A stretch of DNA of 64,000 nt from Actinomadura rayongensis (GTDB taxonomy: Bacteria > Actinomycetota > Actinomycetes > Streptosporangiales > Streptosporangiaceae), in the NCBI RefSeq assembly GCF_009831215.1, contig NZ_WUTW01000001.1, forward strand, positions 372,001 to 436,000. Direction: 5' to 3'. Within the stretch, counting starts at the first letter, position 1, and each line of letters starts with the position of its first letter. The notes under the pieces are model-generated. The model saw only the letters and a list, made by a program, of their open reading frames with translations, ran no database searches and was not told the origin of the DNA. The position numbers and the translations under genes were made by a program. Shown piece by piece: positions 1-8,640 of the stretch.

Positions 1-128
1 GGGGATGCTGCGCTGACTGAAGATGGACATGACCGCCTCATGAAGGTTTTTCGAATTCGGCGACAAAAGCGCCGTCGATCATCCTTTCAAGATCGGCCGT
101 CGGTCATCAACGTCCATTCGCTTACGCA

Positions 129-1109
129 TTAGGAAGCGCGGCTTATGAATGATTCATGAGGATTTTTCGCGACTCGTCGTCCGTACTCGCCGACGAGTGC
201 GCCGAAAGAACGGATCGTAGCGTTCTCCGTGGCGCTGGACCAGATGGGCACGATATCCCGGGGTGGAACGCCGTGGACGGCGATCAACGCGAGATCGGGA
301 AAGTTGAACCGTTTCTGGACGGCGTTGACCGTGAGGTAGAGGCCGCGTCCGCGCGCGACGAGCAGCAGAACGTCCTCGGCGGTGAGGTCGTCCTTGCCGG
401 CCATGGTCGCCAGGTCGTCCTTCGTGTAGCGGAGCGGCAGTCCCGAGGGCGTTTCCCGGGCCGTCCACAGATCCCGCAGGGCCGGTGGAACGCCGTTGCT
501 CGGGTTGAGGAATTCGTAGCGGCTGAGCACGTCCACGTGGACCGTTTCGCACCGCGCGAGCGGATGGCCCTCGGGGACGAGCACGGCGCGCTCATAACGA
601 CCGAGCGCCGGCCCAACGGACAGCCCGGCCGCCGCCAGAGCCCGCCCGTCTCCGCAGGGCGCCCACGACAGGACGACGTCCCAGACCCCGTCGATGAGCA
701 GGTCGTGCGGCAGCAGAGCCCACGGAAACCCGAGCGCGCCGACAACGACCTGACACTCCGGATGCCGGGCCTCCATCTCGGCGGCGAGCCTCACGGCGCA
801 GTCGCCGAGCCCCGGCAGATACCCGACCCGCAAGACCCCGGAGACCTCCCGGGCGGCGCTCTGCGCGTCCAGCAACGCCGCGGACATCTGCTCGTACCCG
901 ACCGCGACGGACTCCCGGAACCTCGTCCCGAGCGCGGTGAGCCGGACGCGCCGCGTGGTCCGCTCGAACAGCGGCGCCCCCACCTCCCGCTCCAGCTCCC
1001 GGACGAGCTGACTGACCCGGGCCTGCGTGACCCCGACCCGTCCGGCGGCCCGCCCGAAGTGCAGCTCCTCCGCCACGACCAGGAACGCCTCGACATGCCG
1101 CAACTCCAC
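129..1109 (-). CDS. LysR family transcriptional regulator
   Basis: DNA-binding regulator of 326 residues. The N-terminal winged helix-turn-helix is clear (ELRHVEAFLVVAEELHFGRA, then GVTQARVSQLVRELEREVG and PLFERTTRRVRLT), followed by a LysR substrate-binding domain beginning near residue 75 (GVLRVGYLPG). Length is usual for the family (about 300). I chose the GTG at 1109 because a GGGGGAGG ribosome-binding site lies 5 bases before it; an in-frame start 48 bases upstream would add residues that do not look like the family. A TATTGT hexamer at 1140-1145 on the minus strand could be its -10. No target gene is evident: the neighbour to the right runs away from it after about 400 bases. The effector is unknown. 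Confidence 0.9.
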   Translation of the reverse strand: MELRHVEAFLVVAEELHFGRAAGRVGVTQARVSQLVRELEREVGAPLFERTTRRVRLTALGTRFRESVAVGYEQMSAALLDAQSAAREVSGVLRVGYLPGLGDCAVRLAAEMEARHPECQVVVGALGFPWALLPHDLLIDGVWDVVLSWAPCGDGRALAAAGLSVGPALGRYERAVLVPEGHPLARCETVHVDVLSRYEFLNPSNGVPPALRDLWTARETPSGLPLRYTKDDLATMAGKDDLTAEDVLLLVARGRGLYLTVNAVQKRFNFPDLALIAVHGVPPRDIVPIWSSATENATIRSFGALVGEYGRRVAKNPHESFISRAS

Positions 1110-1183
1110 GACGTCCTCCCCCAAGAGCCCCGCGCCATCACAATAAAGACGTCGCAACGCACCCGAAATGATCGCCGCGAACG

Positions 1184-1206
1184 GTGAGATACGCCATACG
1201 GCTCAC
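1184..1206. promoter_or_regulatory. Inverted repeat upstream of the LysR gene
   Basis: GTGAG and CTCAC arms flank a 13-bp centre that itself holds ATACG twice. It lies about 75 bases upstream of the LysR start, where an autoregulatory site would be expected, but it is not a clean T-N11-A LysR box. Weak support. Confidence 0.25.
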
Positions 1207-1508
1207 TGGAATAGAGCACTCCTTGCGCCGCGCGCGCCGCCCCCGCCGTATCCCGGTTAATTTGCGCACGAGATGACAACGGCAATTCACCCGCCGGCCG
1301 CCGCCGCACCCGCCCGACGGCTCCGCGCGGGCCGTGCCGCGCCGCCCGGACAAACCGCCCGCCGCCCCCCACATCCCACACCCTCGCCATCGCCCAGCAG
1401 CACTCCGACGTGCGCAAACGTCCCGAGAAGGCCAGGAGAGCGGGCGCGTATGGCACAGAAGGCCAACGATCGAGCCTGCGGGACACTTGCCTCATCTACG
1501 ATGGCGAT

Positions 1509-1658
1509 GTGACCGAACTTCCGGTCGGCGACGACCACGAGGCGCCCCGGCCCGGCGGCGGGACCGCCGCACCGGCACCGGCCGCGAAGCGTCACCCGGC
1601 CGACGAAGGCCCCGGCTCGGCCCAGCTCATGGACGCCACGAAATGGATCACACGATGA
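1509..1658 (+). CDS. Possible 49-residue leaderless small protein
   Basis: A GTG at 1509 follows a TACGAT hexamer (1497-1502) by 6 bases, the spacing of leaderless actinobacterial genes. The reading frame ends in a TGA that overlaps the ATG of the next gene as ATGA, which is typical of translational coupling. The predicted peptide is hydrophilic, rich in Pro, Gly and Ala in the middle, and ends in LMDATKWITR. I recognise no family. It could equally be leader sequence without coding function; the rest of the 1110-1642 gap shows nothing else I can support. Confidence 0.3.
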   Translation: MTELPVGDDHEAPRPGGGTAAPAPAAKRHPADEGPGSAQLMDATKWITR

Positions 1659-2170
1659 CCACCGATCGTCCATCCGCCCCACAGGACTTCTCCGCCCTGT
1701 GGTGGCTGACCCTCCCCGAACTCTGCACCCTGCTGAGCATCAGCCCGCAGGTCTGGGACACCTGGCAGGCCGAGGGCACGGCCCCCACCTCCACCACGGG
1801 CCCGGACGGCGTCACCCGCGTCCACCGAGCCGACCTGGCCGCCTGGCAAGACCGCATGCGCTCCCTCAGCGACTCCCCGTGGCTCAACCCCGCCGAAGCC
1901 CGCGACGCCCTCAAAACAGGCGTCCTCCCCAAACCGGCCGCCGACAAGACCCAGCCGAGCCGCTGGCTCACCGTCCCCCAGATCTGCATAGAACTCGACA
2001 TCACCCCCGAGGAATGGCAGCAGTGGCGAGCCGAGGGCAACACCCCGCCTCACACCGTCCTCGACGGAACCGCCCGCGTCCTCCGCACCGACCTGGACGC
2101 CTGGATGAAGACCCTCGCCACGACAAGCCCCGAAAGCCCCACCGACCCGGACGAAGAAACCCCCCTCTAA
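1655..2170 (+). CDS. Tandem excisionase/MerR-like helix-turn-helix protein
   Basis: 171 residues from ATG 1655 (an in-frame ATG at 1643 is the alternative; neither has a good ribosome-binding site). The protein is two copies of one unit joined by a linker: residues about 16-68 (WWLTLPELCTLLSISPQVW ... VHRADLAAW) and about 103-155 (RWLTVPQICIELDITPEEWQ ... VLRTDLDAW). Each unit reads as a helix 17-type winged HTH: [WR]WLT-P-(hydrophobic)-C/I-L followed by I-[ST]-P-x-x-W-x-x-W-x-AEG and a wing ending in RxDLxAW. Single-unit proteins of this type are excisionases or phage-type regulators. The duplication suggests binding to two adjacent half-sites. The tail is acidic (DPDEETPL). Target unknown; the next gene downstream is the large receptor-like protein. 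Confidence 0.7.
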   Translation: MTTDRPSAPQDFSALWWLTLPELCTLLSISPQVWDTWQAEGTAPTSTTGPDGVTRVHRADLAAWQDRMRSLSDSPWLNPAEARDALKTGVLPKPAADKTQPSRWLTVPQICIELDITPEEWQQWRAEGNTPPHTVLDGTARVLRTDLDAWMKTLATTSPESPTDPDEETPL

Positions 2171-2432
2171 CGACCTTCGCCCGGGACGTCCGCCGCGACA
2201 CTCCATCACCGACCGCGACTCCGCATCGCCGCCCGACTCGCCGGCCGCTGAGTCTCCGACCTGCGCACGAACGTCTCCGCCCGGCCCGGCCTGCGCTCAC
2301 CCCATTCGACGCATACACATCAGGTCCCGGTGCGGCTGGCCGTGGGAGCGCGTCGTAGATCGCGTCCAGGGCGCCCGAAAGGGCCGCCGCGAGCACGCCT
2401 TCGCGCGGTACACGCCGCTGGGCTGGAAAGCA

Positions 2433-2460
2433 ATTAGTCGCGCAGTCTTGCGCGACTAAT
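2433..2460. terminator. Perfect 12-bp inverted repeat
   Basis: ATTAGTCGCGCA and TGCGCGACTAAT enclose a GTCT loop. It sits about 265 bases after the tandem-HTH gene and lacks a T run, so it may be a terminator-like hairpin or an operator. The rest of the 2171-2843 gap holds only the candidate below. Confidence 0.4.
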
Positions 2461-2809
2461 GGCACAGCCATTCCGCCGGGGGTTGGTGACCGGCGGTAGG
2501 TGCCCTGTGAGAGGAATCCGGGGACCGGCGTCGTGCCTGGTCGACCGGGAATTCTGCAGCCGCATCAGCTGTCGGCCTCGGCCTCCGGCACCGTGCGGCC
2601 GGGTCGGCGGCCTGCTCGGCGTCGGTGCAGCAGGCGTTCATCCCGCGGCAGTTCGCCGCGTCGCCGGACGCGGCCGGGAACTGGGGGTCGATGATGTCAC
2701 TCACGGTGTTGGAATCACATTCAGTGTCGGGGGCGGGGAGATTCCGGCCATTAGTGCGAACTCCATACTGCTTGGCGTCGATCCGGTGGATACTGGGCGC
2801 CCGTGGCAT
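2456..2809 (-). other. Candidate minus-strand coding fragment
   Basis: An open frame of 117 residues. In the part read from about 2700 down to 2590 nearly every third codon position is G or C, the hallmark of real coding sequence here, while flanking parts are not so biased. The segment is Cys-rich (one stretch reads NCRGMNACC). No signal peptide, no ribosome-binding site and no recognised family. It may be a remnant of an older gene or a small real gene; it overlaps the upstream region of the receptor-like gene in antisense. Confidence 0.25.
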
Positions 2810-2843
2810 CCATGCCTCCCGATCGTCTCACCGGAAGCCCTTT

Positions 2844-5630
2844 ATGGAACCGACCGGAACCATGACGGATCTGCCGATGTTCCCTGGAGCTGGGAACATG
2901 CTGAAGCTCGTGGCCGATCTTGTGCGCAGGCCGAGCCGGGGTGAATGTCCCAAACCCGAGAAGCACCGGAATGCACGGCAAGGTCGCGAAGGTCTGCCGG
3001 TGATCTGCCTGGTGAGCGGGGACGGGCATACCCAGCTCGCGGAGGGGGTCCGAGCGTTCCTGCGTGAGGCGGATCCCCGGCGTGTGCCGCACTGCCTGCA
3101 CAGGCTTCCTTCGGGAGACGCCCCGCCTTCGAACAGGGAATCGGTCGAAGCGGTGCGCGGCGTGCTCGAAGGCATCGCGGGTGAACTCGCCCGCGATGTG
3201 AACGGCCGGGACGGACGGGTGCGGTTCCGCCGGTTCGGGCTCGTCAACTGGTTGATGCGGCAGGGCGGCAGGGCGGGCCCGGAGGTGGACGGGCCTGATC
3301 GTCCGCTGCTCCATGAGTTGCGTGCGCGTGAGCTGAGCCGTCGGCGCGCGTTCGGATTCCTGCGCTCGCCGGAATCCGAACTAGCCGTCCAGAGCAGGGT
3401 GCCGTGGTGGCTGTGGCTGCTCGCCACGCACGTCATCCCGCTCGCTTGGTTCCGGGCACGTCGTGGGCTCGGGCGCGAGTACAAATGGCTGCTCAACCAG
3501 CCCTATCTCTCGCCCGCCGACCCGGGCACCTTCGAAGGATTCGCCGAGCGGCTGACCAAGCCGCACATCGGCGGCGAGGACGCCGAACAGCTTCGGAAGC
3601 TGATGGTCAACGCCTTCCTGGAAGACCTGCGTGCCGCCTATCGGCGTCGGATATGGCGACCGCGCGCAGTCCGGCGCACCGCGTACTGCGTGGCGATTCT
3701 CGACGGGCTGGGGGAGGGCAACTGCGGCACCACGATCATCGAAACGATCATCGATGTTCGCATCGAGACCGGCGCCTTCGATCCGCTCCTCGTGATAGCC
3801 GCGGGAGCCCACGCACCTGGCATCGGGTCGCCCGCCCATGACGACTGGGGAGATCCCCGGATGTGGGAGCCGGACGAGAACCTCCACAGCGGTTGGCGGC
3901 ACAAGTTCGAGCAGAAGGGACGGAGCCGCAGCCGCAGTCCCTGGTACTTGCCCGTCCGGACGCCGCCGCTCCTGTCCCCCGAGCACGATGACTACGACTA
4001 CACCCGGCGTAGCGAGATTTCCCAGGATTCTCAACTGCGCATCGACGACCCACCGCGCTGGGCGCGCCGAGGAACGTTGCTGCTGCTCTCTGCGGTCATC
4101 GCGCTCGTCGTCGCCATGACAACCGGAGGGGCGACCGCTTTCGCCTGGAACAGCGGCGAGGACTACCGGGCCGCGCATTGCGGCCTGAGCCGCTCCGCGC
4201 CAGATGCCGAGACGATGGAGACGGCGAGCACCGGCGAATGCATCGGAGTGGCCACGCACGGGTCCACTTTCCGTGCCCCCGACCGCGCGCTCAACAGGAC
4301 TCTCGAAGTGATCACCACCCTGAACCGCAGGGCCGAGCAGGCGCACCGCAGGGACCCGGACCGGCCGATGATCACTCTCGTTCACCTGTCCGCACTGCTC
4401 AGCAGCGCAGGCAAGTCGACCGCCCAGTTCTCCTACGTACGTGAGGCGTTGCAAGGCGCGGCGAGCGCGCAGTCCCGGCAACTGAAGAATCCCGGACGAA
4501 ACGAGCCCATCCTGCGTATTTTTCCCGCCAACGCCGGTTCGGGAATGCGCTTCGGTACGCGCGTCGCGGAAATCGTGGGCCGGATGCGGCGGCGCGACCC
4601 GTCGATCGTCGGTGTGGCAGGGCTCGACCAGAGCCGGGAGGCGACCACCGATACGATCCGCCGGTTGACCGGGATCGGCCTCCCGATGGTCGCCACGACG
4701 CTTTCGGCGGATGCGCTCGTGCAGAAGTCGCCGCTGTACTTCCAGGTGTCGCCGCAGAACCGGCGAGAGGCCGAAGTGGCGGCGGCGTACGCGGACCATC
4801 TTGTCGAGGCCGGCGGGGACGCGCCGAAGCGTGAGGTGCGCGTGATCTATTCGGCCGATACCACCGACATCTACAGCAGGAACCTGAAAGACGATCTCGC
4901 TGGCAGCTTCGCGGCGCACGGATTCCGCGTGGAGAACGTGGAGTACTCCCCGCCCCAGGCGGCGGGCGTGGATCCGCTGGACGCCCCGGGGCCCGGAGAG
5001 GTCGGCCAGCAGTCGTGCTCCTATGACGGAGTCGTCTTCTTCGCAGGACGTTCGGAAGACTTCGAATCCTTGCTCGGCGGGGTGAACCAGGTCTGTCACT
5101 CGTCGCCACCGGTGCTCTTGGGCGGCGATGACGTGGTGCGGCTGGCGGCCGATCCAGAACGGCGGGCGAACTACCCTGGACTCTCCTACGATTTTCTGGA
5201 CTTCACTCTCGGCTCTACCAAATGTGCGAATGTGAGTGAACTCTACTCGGAGCTGAGAAGGCTATTTCCGCAGGAGTGTGCAAACGTCGCGAGCTCGTCT
5301 CTGGACGGGCACGCCGCCCTCGCATTCGATGCCGTCAAGCTCTACGTGAACGCCATAAAGCAGCTTCGCGAGGACGCGCCGACGATGCCGTTGACCCCGC
5401 CTGCTGTCTGGCACGCGATCAGCGGTGTGCACGGCGACCACGTCCTGGACGGCGAAAGCGGAATCATTAGTTTCGGCGGCGACGTGGAGCGGCAGGTCCC
5501 CTTGGACAAACTCATCTCCGTCGAACGCATCGACGATCAAGGAACCCCCAGGCAATTGGGATTTTGCGGCCGGGTCGGGACTCGTCGGCAGGCTTCCTGG
5601 TGCCCCCGGCTCGAAGCTGCGCCGAGTTGA
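2844..5630 (+). CDS. Single-span receptor: NTPase-like region plus substrate-binding-protein-like ectodomain
   Basis: 928 residues from ATG 2844, chosen because GGAAG lies 6 bases before it; ATG 2862 or an upstream GTG at 2625 are possible. Residues about 45-400 are predicted cytoplasmic: LPVICLVSGDGHTQLAEGV near residue 50 sits where a P-loop would be but lacks the GK[ST], and TAYCVAILDGL near 277 looks like a Walker B strand without the second acid. One membrane helix at about 409-432 (LLLLSAVIALVVAMTTGGAT). The remainder is extracytoplasmic and resembles the branched-chain amino acid (LivK/Peripla_BP_6) type I binding fold: PSIVGVAGLDQSREAT, GIGLPMVATTLSADAL, EVRVIYSADTTDIYSRNL, SLDGHAALAFDAVKLYV. 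Similar large actinobacterial proteins are usually labelled only as ABC transporter substrate-binding protein; no permease or ATPase is nearby. I infer a sensor coupling ligand binding outside to an NTPase-like module inside. Confidence 0.7.
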   Translation: MEPTGTMTDLPMFPGAGNMLKLVADLVRRPSRGECPKPEKHRNARQGREGLPVICLVSGDGHTQLAEGVRAFLREADPRRVPHCLHRLPSGDAPPSNRESVEAVRGVLEGIAGELARDVNGRDGRVRFRRFGLVNWLMRQGGRAGPEVDGPDRPLLHELRARELSRRRAFGFLRSPESELAVQSRVPWWLWLLATHVIPLAWFRARRGLGREYKWLLNQPYLSPADPGTFEGFAERLTKPHIGGEDAEQLRKLMVNAFLEDLRAAYRRRIWRPRAVRRTAYCVAILDGLGEGNCGTTIIETIIDVRIETGAFDPLLVIAAGAHAPGIGSPAHDDWGDPRMWEPDENLHSGWRHKFEQKGRSRSRSPWYLPVRTPPLLSPEHDDYDYTRRSEISQDSQLRIDDPPRWARRGTLLLLSAVIALVVAMTTGGATAFAWNSGEDYRAAHCGLSRSAPDAETMETASTGECIGVATHGSTFRAPDRALNRTLEVITTLNRRAEQAHRRDPDRPMITLVHLSALLSSAGKSTAQFSYVREALQGAASAQSRQLKNPGRNEPILRIFPANAGSGMRFGTRVAEIVGRMRRRDPSIVGVAGLDQSREATTDTIRRLTGIGLPMVATTLSADALVQKSPLYFQVSPQNRREAEVAAAYADHLVEAGGDAPKREVRVIYSADTTDIYSRNLKDDLAGSFAAHGFRVENVEYSPPQAAGVDPLDAPGPGEVGQQSCSYDGVVFFAGRSEDFESLLGGVNQVCHSSPPVLLGGDDVVRLAADPERRANYPGLSYDFLDFTLGSTKCANVSELYSELRRLFPQECANVASSSLDGHAALAFDAVKLYVNAIKQLREDAPTMPLTPPAVWHAISGVHGDHVLDGESGIISFGGDVERQVPLDKLISVERIDDQGTPRQLGFCGRVGTRRQASWCPRLEAAPS

Positions 5631-5754
5631 TCCGGAGCGGGCCGGAATCGAGTCGAGATCGTCCAGCAGTGGCACACCATCGCCGCTCGTGCGGCGAGAT
5701 CCTTGAGTATGAAAGGGAAATCGCCCATCCGGAACGTCGCCGCCACTCGGCGAA

Positions 5755-6513
5755 TTAGCCGGCGGGGTCGGTGGTGTGGCGACTCCCTGGCAGGAGGCCC
5801 TCGATGCCGTCCAGGATTCGCGTCAGGCCGAACGTCACATCGCTGTCGTCGATGTCGTCTGAATAGTCGTCGCCGACCATCAAGGCCGCCACGATGGGGT
5901 ACCCGTGCTCGCGCAGCAAGGGCAGCAGGAAATTCTGCACGGCGGTCGGATTCACGGAGTCCGCGCTGCTCTGCCTGAGGTCGCGGCGCATGTCGGCGAT
6001 CCGGCGCGCGTATACGTCGAGCAGCAGCGCGCACTGAATCGCCTCCTTGGGGCTGAGTCCGGCGCCGATGAAGCATTCCAGGATGACCTCGGTCCAGCGC
6101 AGCAGGTTCGGCGTCATCGGCGCGCCCCGGACGGGCAGGTCCACCAGCCAGGGATGGACCTCGCACCGGTCGATCATCGCCTGAGTCCACGTCGTCGCCG
6201 CGGTTCGCCAGTGGGCGGCGCCCGACGGCAGGTCCGGTGCGGGGCCCCATCCGGTCTCGGCGACGAGCACCAGCAGCTCGTCCCTGGACCGGACGTAGCG
6301 GTAGATCGCGTTGGCCGTGAGCCCGAGTTTCTTGGCGAGCTTCGGCATTGACAGCGCCGCGAAGCCGTCCGCGTCGGCCAGGTCGATGGCCGCCTCGACG
6401 ACCTGCTCGACGCTGTGGGACGGGGGCCGTCCGAGCCCGCTCGTCTTGGTGGGCAGACCCCACGCGAGGGCCAGCCCCGGTGGCAGCTCCTGCGGATCAA
6501 CGCCAGTTGACAT
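5755..6513 (-). CDS. TetR/AcrR family regulator
   Basis: 252 residues with the TetR HTH at about residues 34-80 (SVEQVVEAAIDLADADGFAA, LTANAIYRYVRSRDELL) and a C-terminal ligand domain of the type that follows TetR_C_1/33 (LLRWTEVILECFIGAGLSP). ATG 6513 has GAGGGCG about 8 bases upstream. It is divergent from the carboxylesterase gene, with a 100-base intergenic region holding two copies of a GTGT-N7-ACAC element, so autoregulation and control of the esterase are likely. Ligand not predictable. Confidence 0.9.
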   Translation of the reverse strand: MSTGVDPQELPPGLALAWGLPTKTSGLGRPPSHSVEQVVEAAIDLADADGFAALSMPKLAKKLGLTANAIYRYVRSRDELLVLVAETGWGPAPDLPSGAAHWRTAATTWTQAMIDRCEVHPWLVDLPVRGAPMTPNLLRWTEVILECFIGAGLSPKEAIQCALLLDVYARRIADMRRDLRQSSADSVNPTAVQNFLLPLLREHGYPIVAALMVGDDYSDDIDDSDVTFGLTRILDGIEGLLPGSRHTTDPAG

Positions 6514-6546
6514 CAGTGATCGCCCTCACGGATCCCGCCCGAACTC

Positions 6547-6592
6547 TTGACTTTGTGTGGCCCTTACACTTTCATTCGTGTGAACCTTACAC
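6547..6592. promoter_or_regulatory. Twin operator between tetR-type gene and esterase
   Basis: GTGTGGCCCTTACAC (6555-6569) and GTGTGAACCTTACAC (6578-6592) match at 13 of 15 positions, are each inverted repeats with GTGT/ACAC arms, and start 23 bp apart. The whole block is also bounded by CTTTGTGT and ACACAAAG. A TTGACT at 6547-6552 could be a plus-strand -35 and ACCTTA at 6584-6589 is TAAGGT on the minus strand, a possible -10 for the TetR gene. Binding by the adjacent TetR protein would cover both promoters. Confidence 0.6.
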
Positions 6593-6613
6593 AAAGAGCC
6601 GGGATGTGAACAG

Positions 6614-8287
6614 TTGAGACAGCTCATGCAGGGCCCAGCGACAGGCCGCGACCGTTCGCGGACCGCCGTGCCAGGTCGCCTACGGACACTACTGGCGGCA
6701 GCAGTGATCTTCAGCGCCTCGGCATGCGCCGGGACGGCCGGTGCCGCGTCCACGACCCAGGCCGGGACGAGCCGAGACCACTCCGCGGTGGTCTCAACCG
6801 ACGCCGGCGCGGTGCGCGGCACGCTCACCGCGAGCGCGCGGCTGTTCCAGGGGATCCCGTACGCGGCCCCACCGACCGGGCCACGTCGCTGGGCCTCTCC
6901 CCAGCGCGCCGCATCGTGGTCGGGAATCAGGAACGCGACCAAGCCCGGCAACCGGTGCGCGCAGGCGGAGGGATTGATCGACAAGGCCAGCAACACCGAG
7001 GACTGCCTCTACCTCAACGTCACGACGCCCCGCCACAGCAGCGGTCGCAAACTACCGGTGATGGTGTGGATCCACGGCAACGGCTTCATCAACGGCGCCG
7101 GAAGCCTCTATGACGCACAGCGCCTGGCGAGCACGGGCAACGTGATCGTGGTGTCGCCCAACTACCGCCTGGGCATCTTCGGATTCCTCGCACATCCCGC
7201 CCTGGACCACGGTGCGGCCCGGCACCTCTCGGGCAACTTCGGACTTGAGGACCAGCAGGCTGCGCTGCAATGGGTCCAGCGCAACGCCTCGGCATTCGGT
7301 GGCGATGGGGCGAACGTCACCATTTTCGGCGAGTCGGCCGGAGGCACGAGCGTCTGCTCCCATCTGGCGGCCCCCGGCTCGGCAGGCCTCTTCCAGAAGG
7401 CGATCGTGCAGAGCGCGGAGTGCACCGGAAGAAGATGGTCCCCGGGCCCGCCGACCTGGTTCCCGCTACCGCGCGCGGAGCGCGAGCAGCACGGACTCGA
7501 CGTCGCCGCGAAACTCGGCTGCCGCAACGTCCGTACGGCCGCGGCCTGCCTGCGCGCCAAACCGGCGAGGAAGCTCGCCAAGTGGTCCGACGACGGCATC
7601 GGATCCGGCCCGACAACGGGCGGCGGCGTCCTTCCCCTCAGCCCGCAAGAAGCGTTCGCCACAGGCCACTTCAACCGCGTGCCGGTCATCGAAGGCACCA
7701 CGCGCGATGAACACCACCTCTTCACCGCCGCCATCGAGGCCGCGACAGGCAAGCAGACAACGGATGCCAGCTACCCGGAGGAAATCCACACACTCTTCGG
7801 GCCGACCGACGCCGCACGGGTCCTGGCGCGTTACCCCACCAATCGTTTCCGCTCCGCCGGTGAGGCACTCTCCACCGTGGTGACGGACTGGGCATGGGCC
7901 TGCCCCGTCCTCGACCGAAACCGCGCACTGTCCGCACACGTACCCGTCTACGCGTACGAGTTCAGCGACGAGAACGCCCCCTGGTTCACCACCCTGCCGA
8001 AGCCGAATTTCCCCACCGGCGCATTCCACGGCGGCGAACTTCAGTACCTCTTCGACGACGATCAGCTCCCCGGCCCGGCAACGAGCGCGCAACGCCAGCT
8101 CGCGGATCAGATGATCCGCTACTGGAGCCAATTCGCCCACACGGGAAACCCGAATGGCAGCAACGTGCCGAATTGGTCGCCATTCCAAGCAGCCGAGCAC
8201 GTCCAATCACTGGCGCCGAACGCGATCGGACCGGCAGATCTAGCCCAGGAACACCAGTGCACCTTCTGGGCCTCGATCAACACCTGA
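6614..8287 (+). CDS. Secreted carboxylesterase (type B)
   Basis: 557 residues from TTG 6614 (ATG 6626 is an alternative). An arginine-containing N-terminus and a hydrophobic stretch (LRTLLAAAVIFSASACAG) form a signal peptide with a possible lipobox Cys, so the enzyme may be a lipoprotein. The alpha/beta-hydrolase type B esterase core follows: oxyanion region near MVWIHGNGFINGAG, nucleophile elbow FGESAGGTSVC, an acidic residue in the EGTTRDEH region, and the catalytic His in PTGAFHGGELQYLF. Length matches the carboxylesterase/para-nitrobenzyl esterase family (about 500-550). The divergent TetR gene and twin operator suggest substrate-inducible expression. The substrate is unknown; ester or carbamate hydrolysis outside the cell is the expected role. 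Confidence 0.88.
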   Translation: MRQLMQGPATGRDRSRTAVPGRLRTLLAAAVIFSASACAGTAGAASTTQAGTSRDHSAVVSTDAGAVRGTLTASARLFQGIPYAAPPTGPRRWASPQRAASWSGIRNATKPGNRCAQAEGLIDKASNTEDCLYLNVTTPRHSSGRKLPVMVWIHGNGFINGAGSLYDAQRLASTGNVIVVSPNYRLGIFGFLAHPALDHGAARHLSGNFGLEDQQAALQWVQRNASAFGGDGANVTIFGESAGGTSVCSHLAAPGSAGLFQKAIVQSAECTGRRWSPGPPTWFPLPRAEREQHGLDVAAKLGCRNVRTAAACLRAKPARKLAKWSDDGIGSGPTTGGGVLPLSPQEAFATGHFNRVPVIEGTTRDEHHLFTAAIEAATGKQTTDASYPEEIHTLFGPTDAARVLARYPTNRFRSAGEALSTVVTDWAWACPVLDRNRALSAHVPVYAYEFSDENAPWFTTLPKPNFPTGAFHGGELQYLFDDDQLPGPATSAQRQLADQMIRYWSQFAHTGNPNGSNVPNWSPFQAAEHVQSLAPNAIGPADLAQEHQCTFWASINT

Positions 8288-8346
8288 TCGCGTGACGCGA
8301 CCCGCGCACCCGGCACCAGCCCCGACAACCCGCTAACCGCTCCCAT

Positions 8347-8379
8347 CGGTGCTCCCCGCACGCGCGGCGGGGAGCACCG
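8347..8379 (+). terminator. Terminator hairpin after esterase
   Basis: CGGTGCTCCCCG and CGGGGAGCACCG are perfect 12-bp arms around a 9-base loop, 60 bases past the esterase stop. No T run, as is common in high-GC genomes. Confidence 0.7.
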
Positions 8380-8574
8380 CCGACGCACGGCGACACGCCG
8401 CAAGAGCTACCACCAAGACACCCCCGCTGATCCGGCCGAGGAGCCTAGATACGTGGTGACCGGCCGCGCCCGCGCCGTGCAGCGTCATCCGCGTCTACTT
8501 CACCCGCCGCACTTTTCACGCCTGCGAGCGCCCGTACAACACACAGCAGCGGAAATACGCTAATGGCGAGAATC

Positions 8575-8598
8575 CGTGTACGGCAACCGCCGTACACG
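8575..8598. repeat. 10-bp inverted repeat before integrase remnant
   Basis: CGTGTACGGC and GCCGTACACG enclose AACC. It lies just upstream of the integrase remnant and could be a recombinase-associated or regulatory site. The surrounding 8380-8640 stretch shows no other feature. Confidence 0.35.
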
Positions 8599-8640
8599 CC
8601 GCACGTAATCCGCCAGGGTGGCGAAACGGCTTATGGTCTT

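Noticed and set aside
144..156. ATGAATGATTCAT palindrome near the window start
   Set aside because: It lies within the C-terminal codons of the LysR gene and has no promoter context.
5537..6463. Second open frame overlapping the TetR gene on the same strand
   Set aside because: Arg/Gly/Ala-rich shadow of the TetR frame with no domain.
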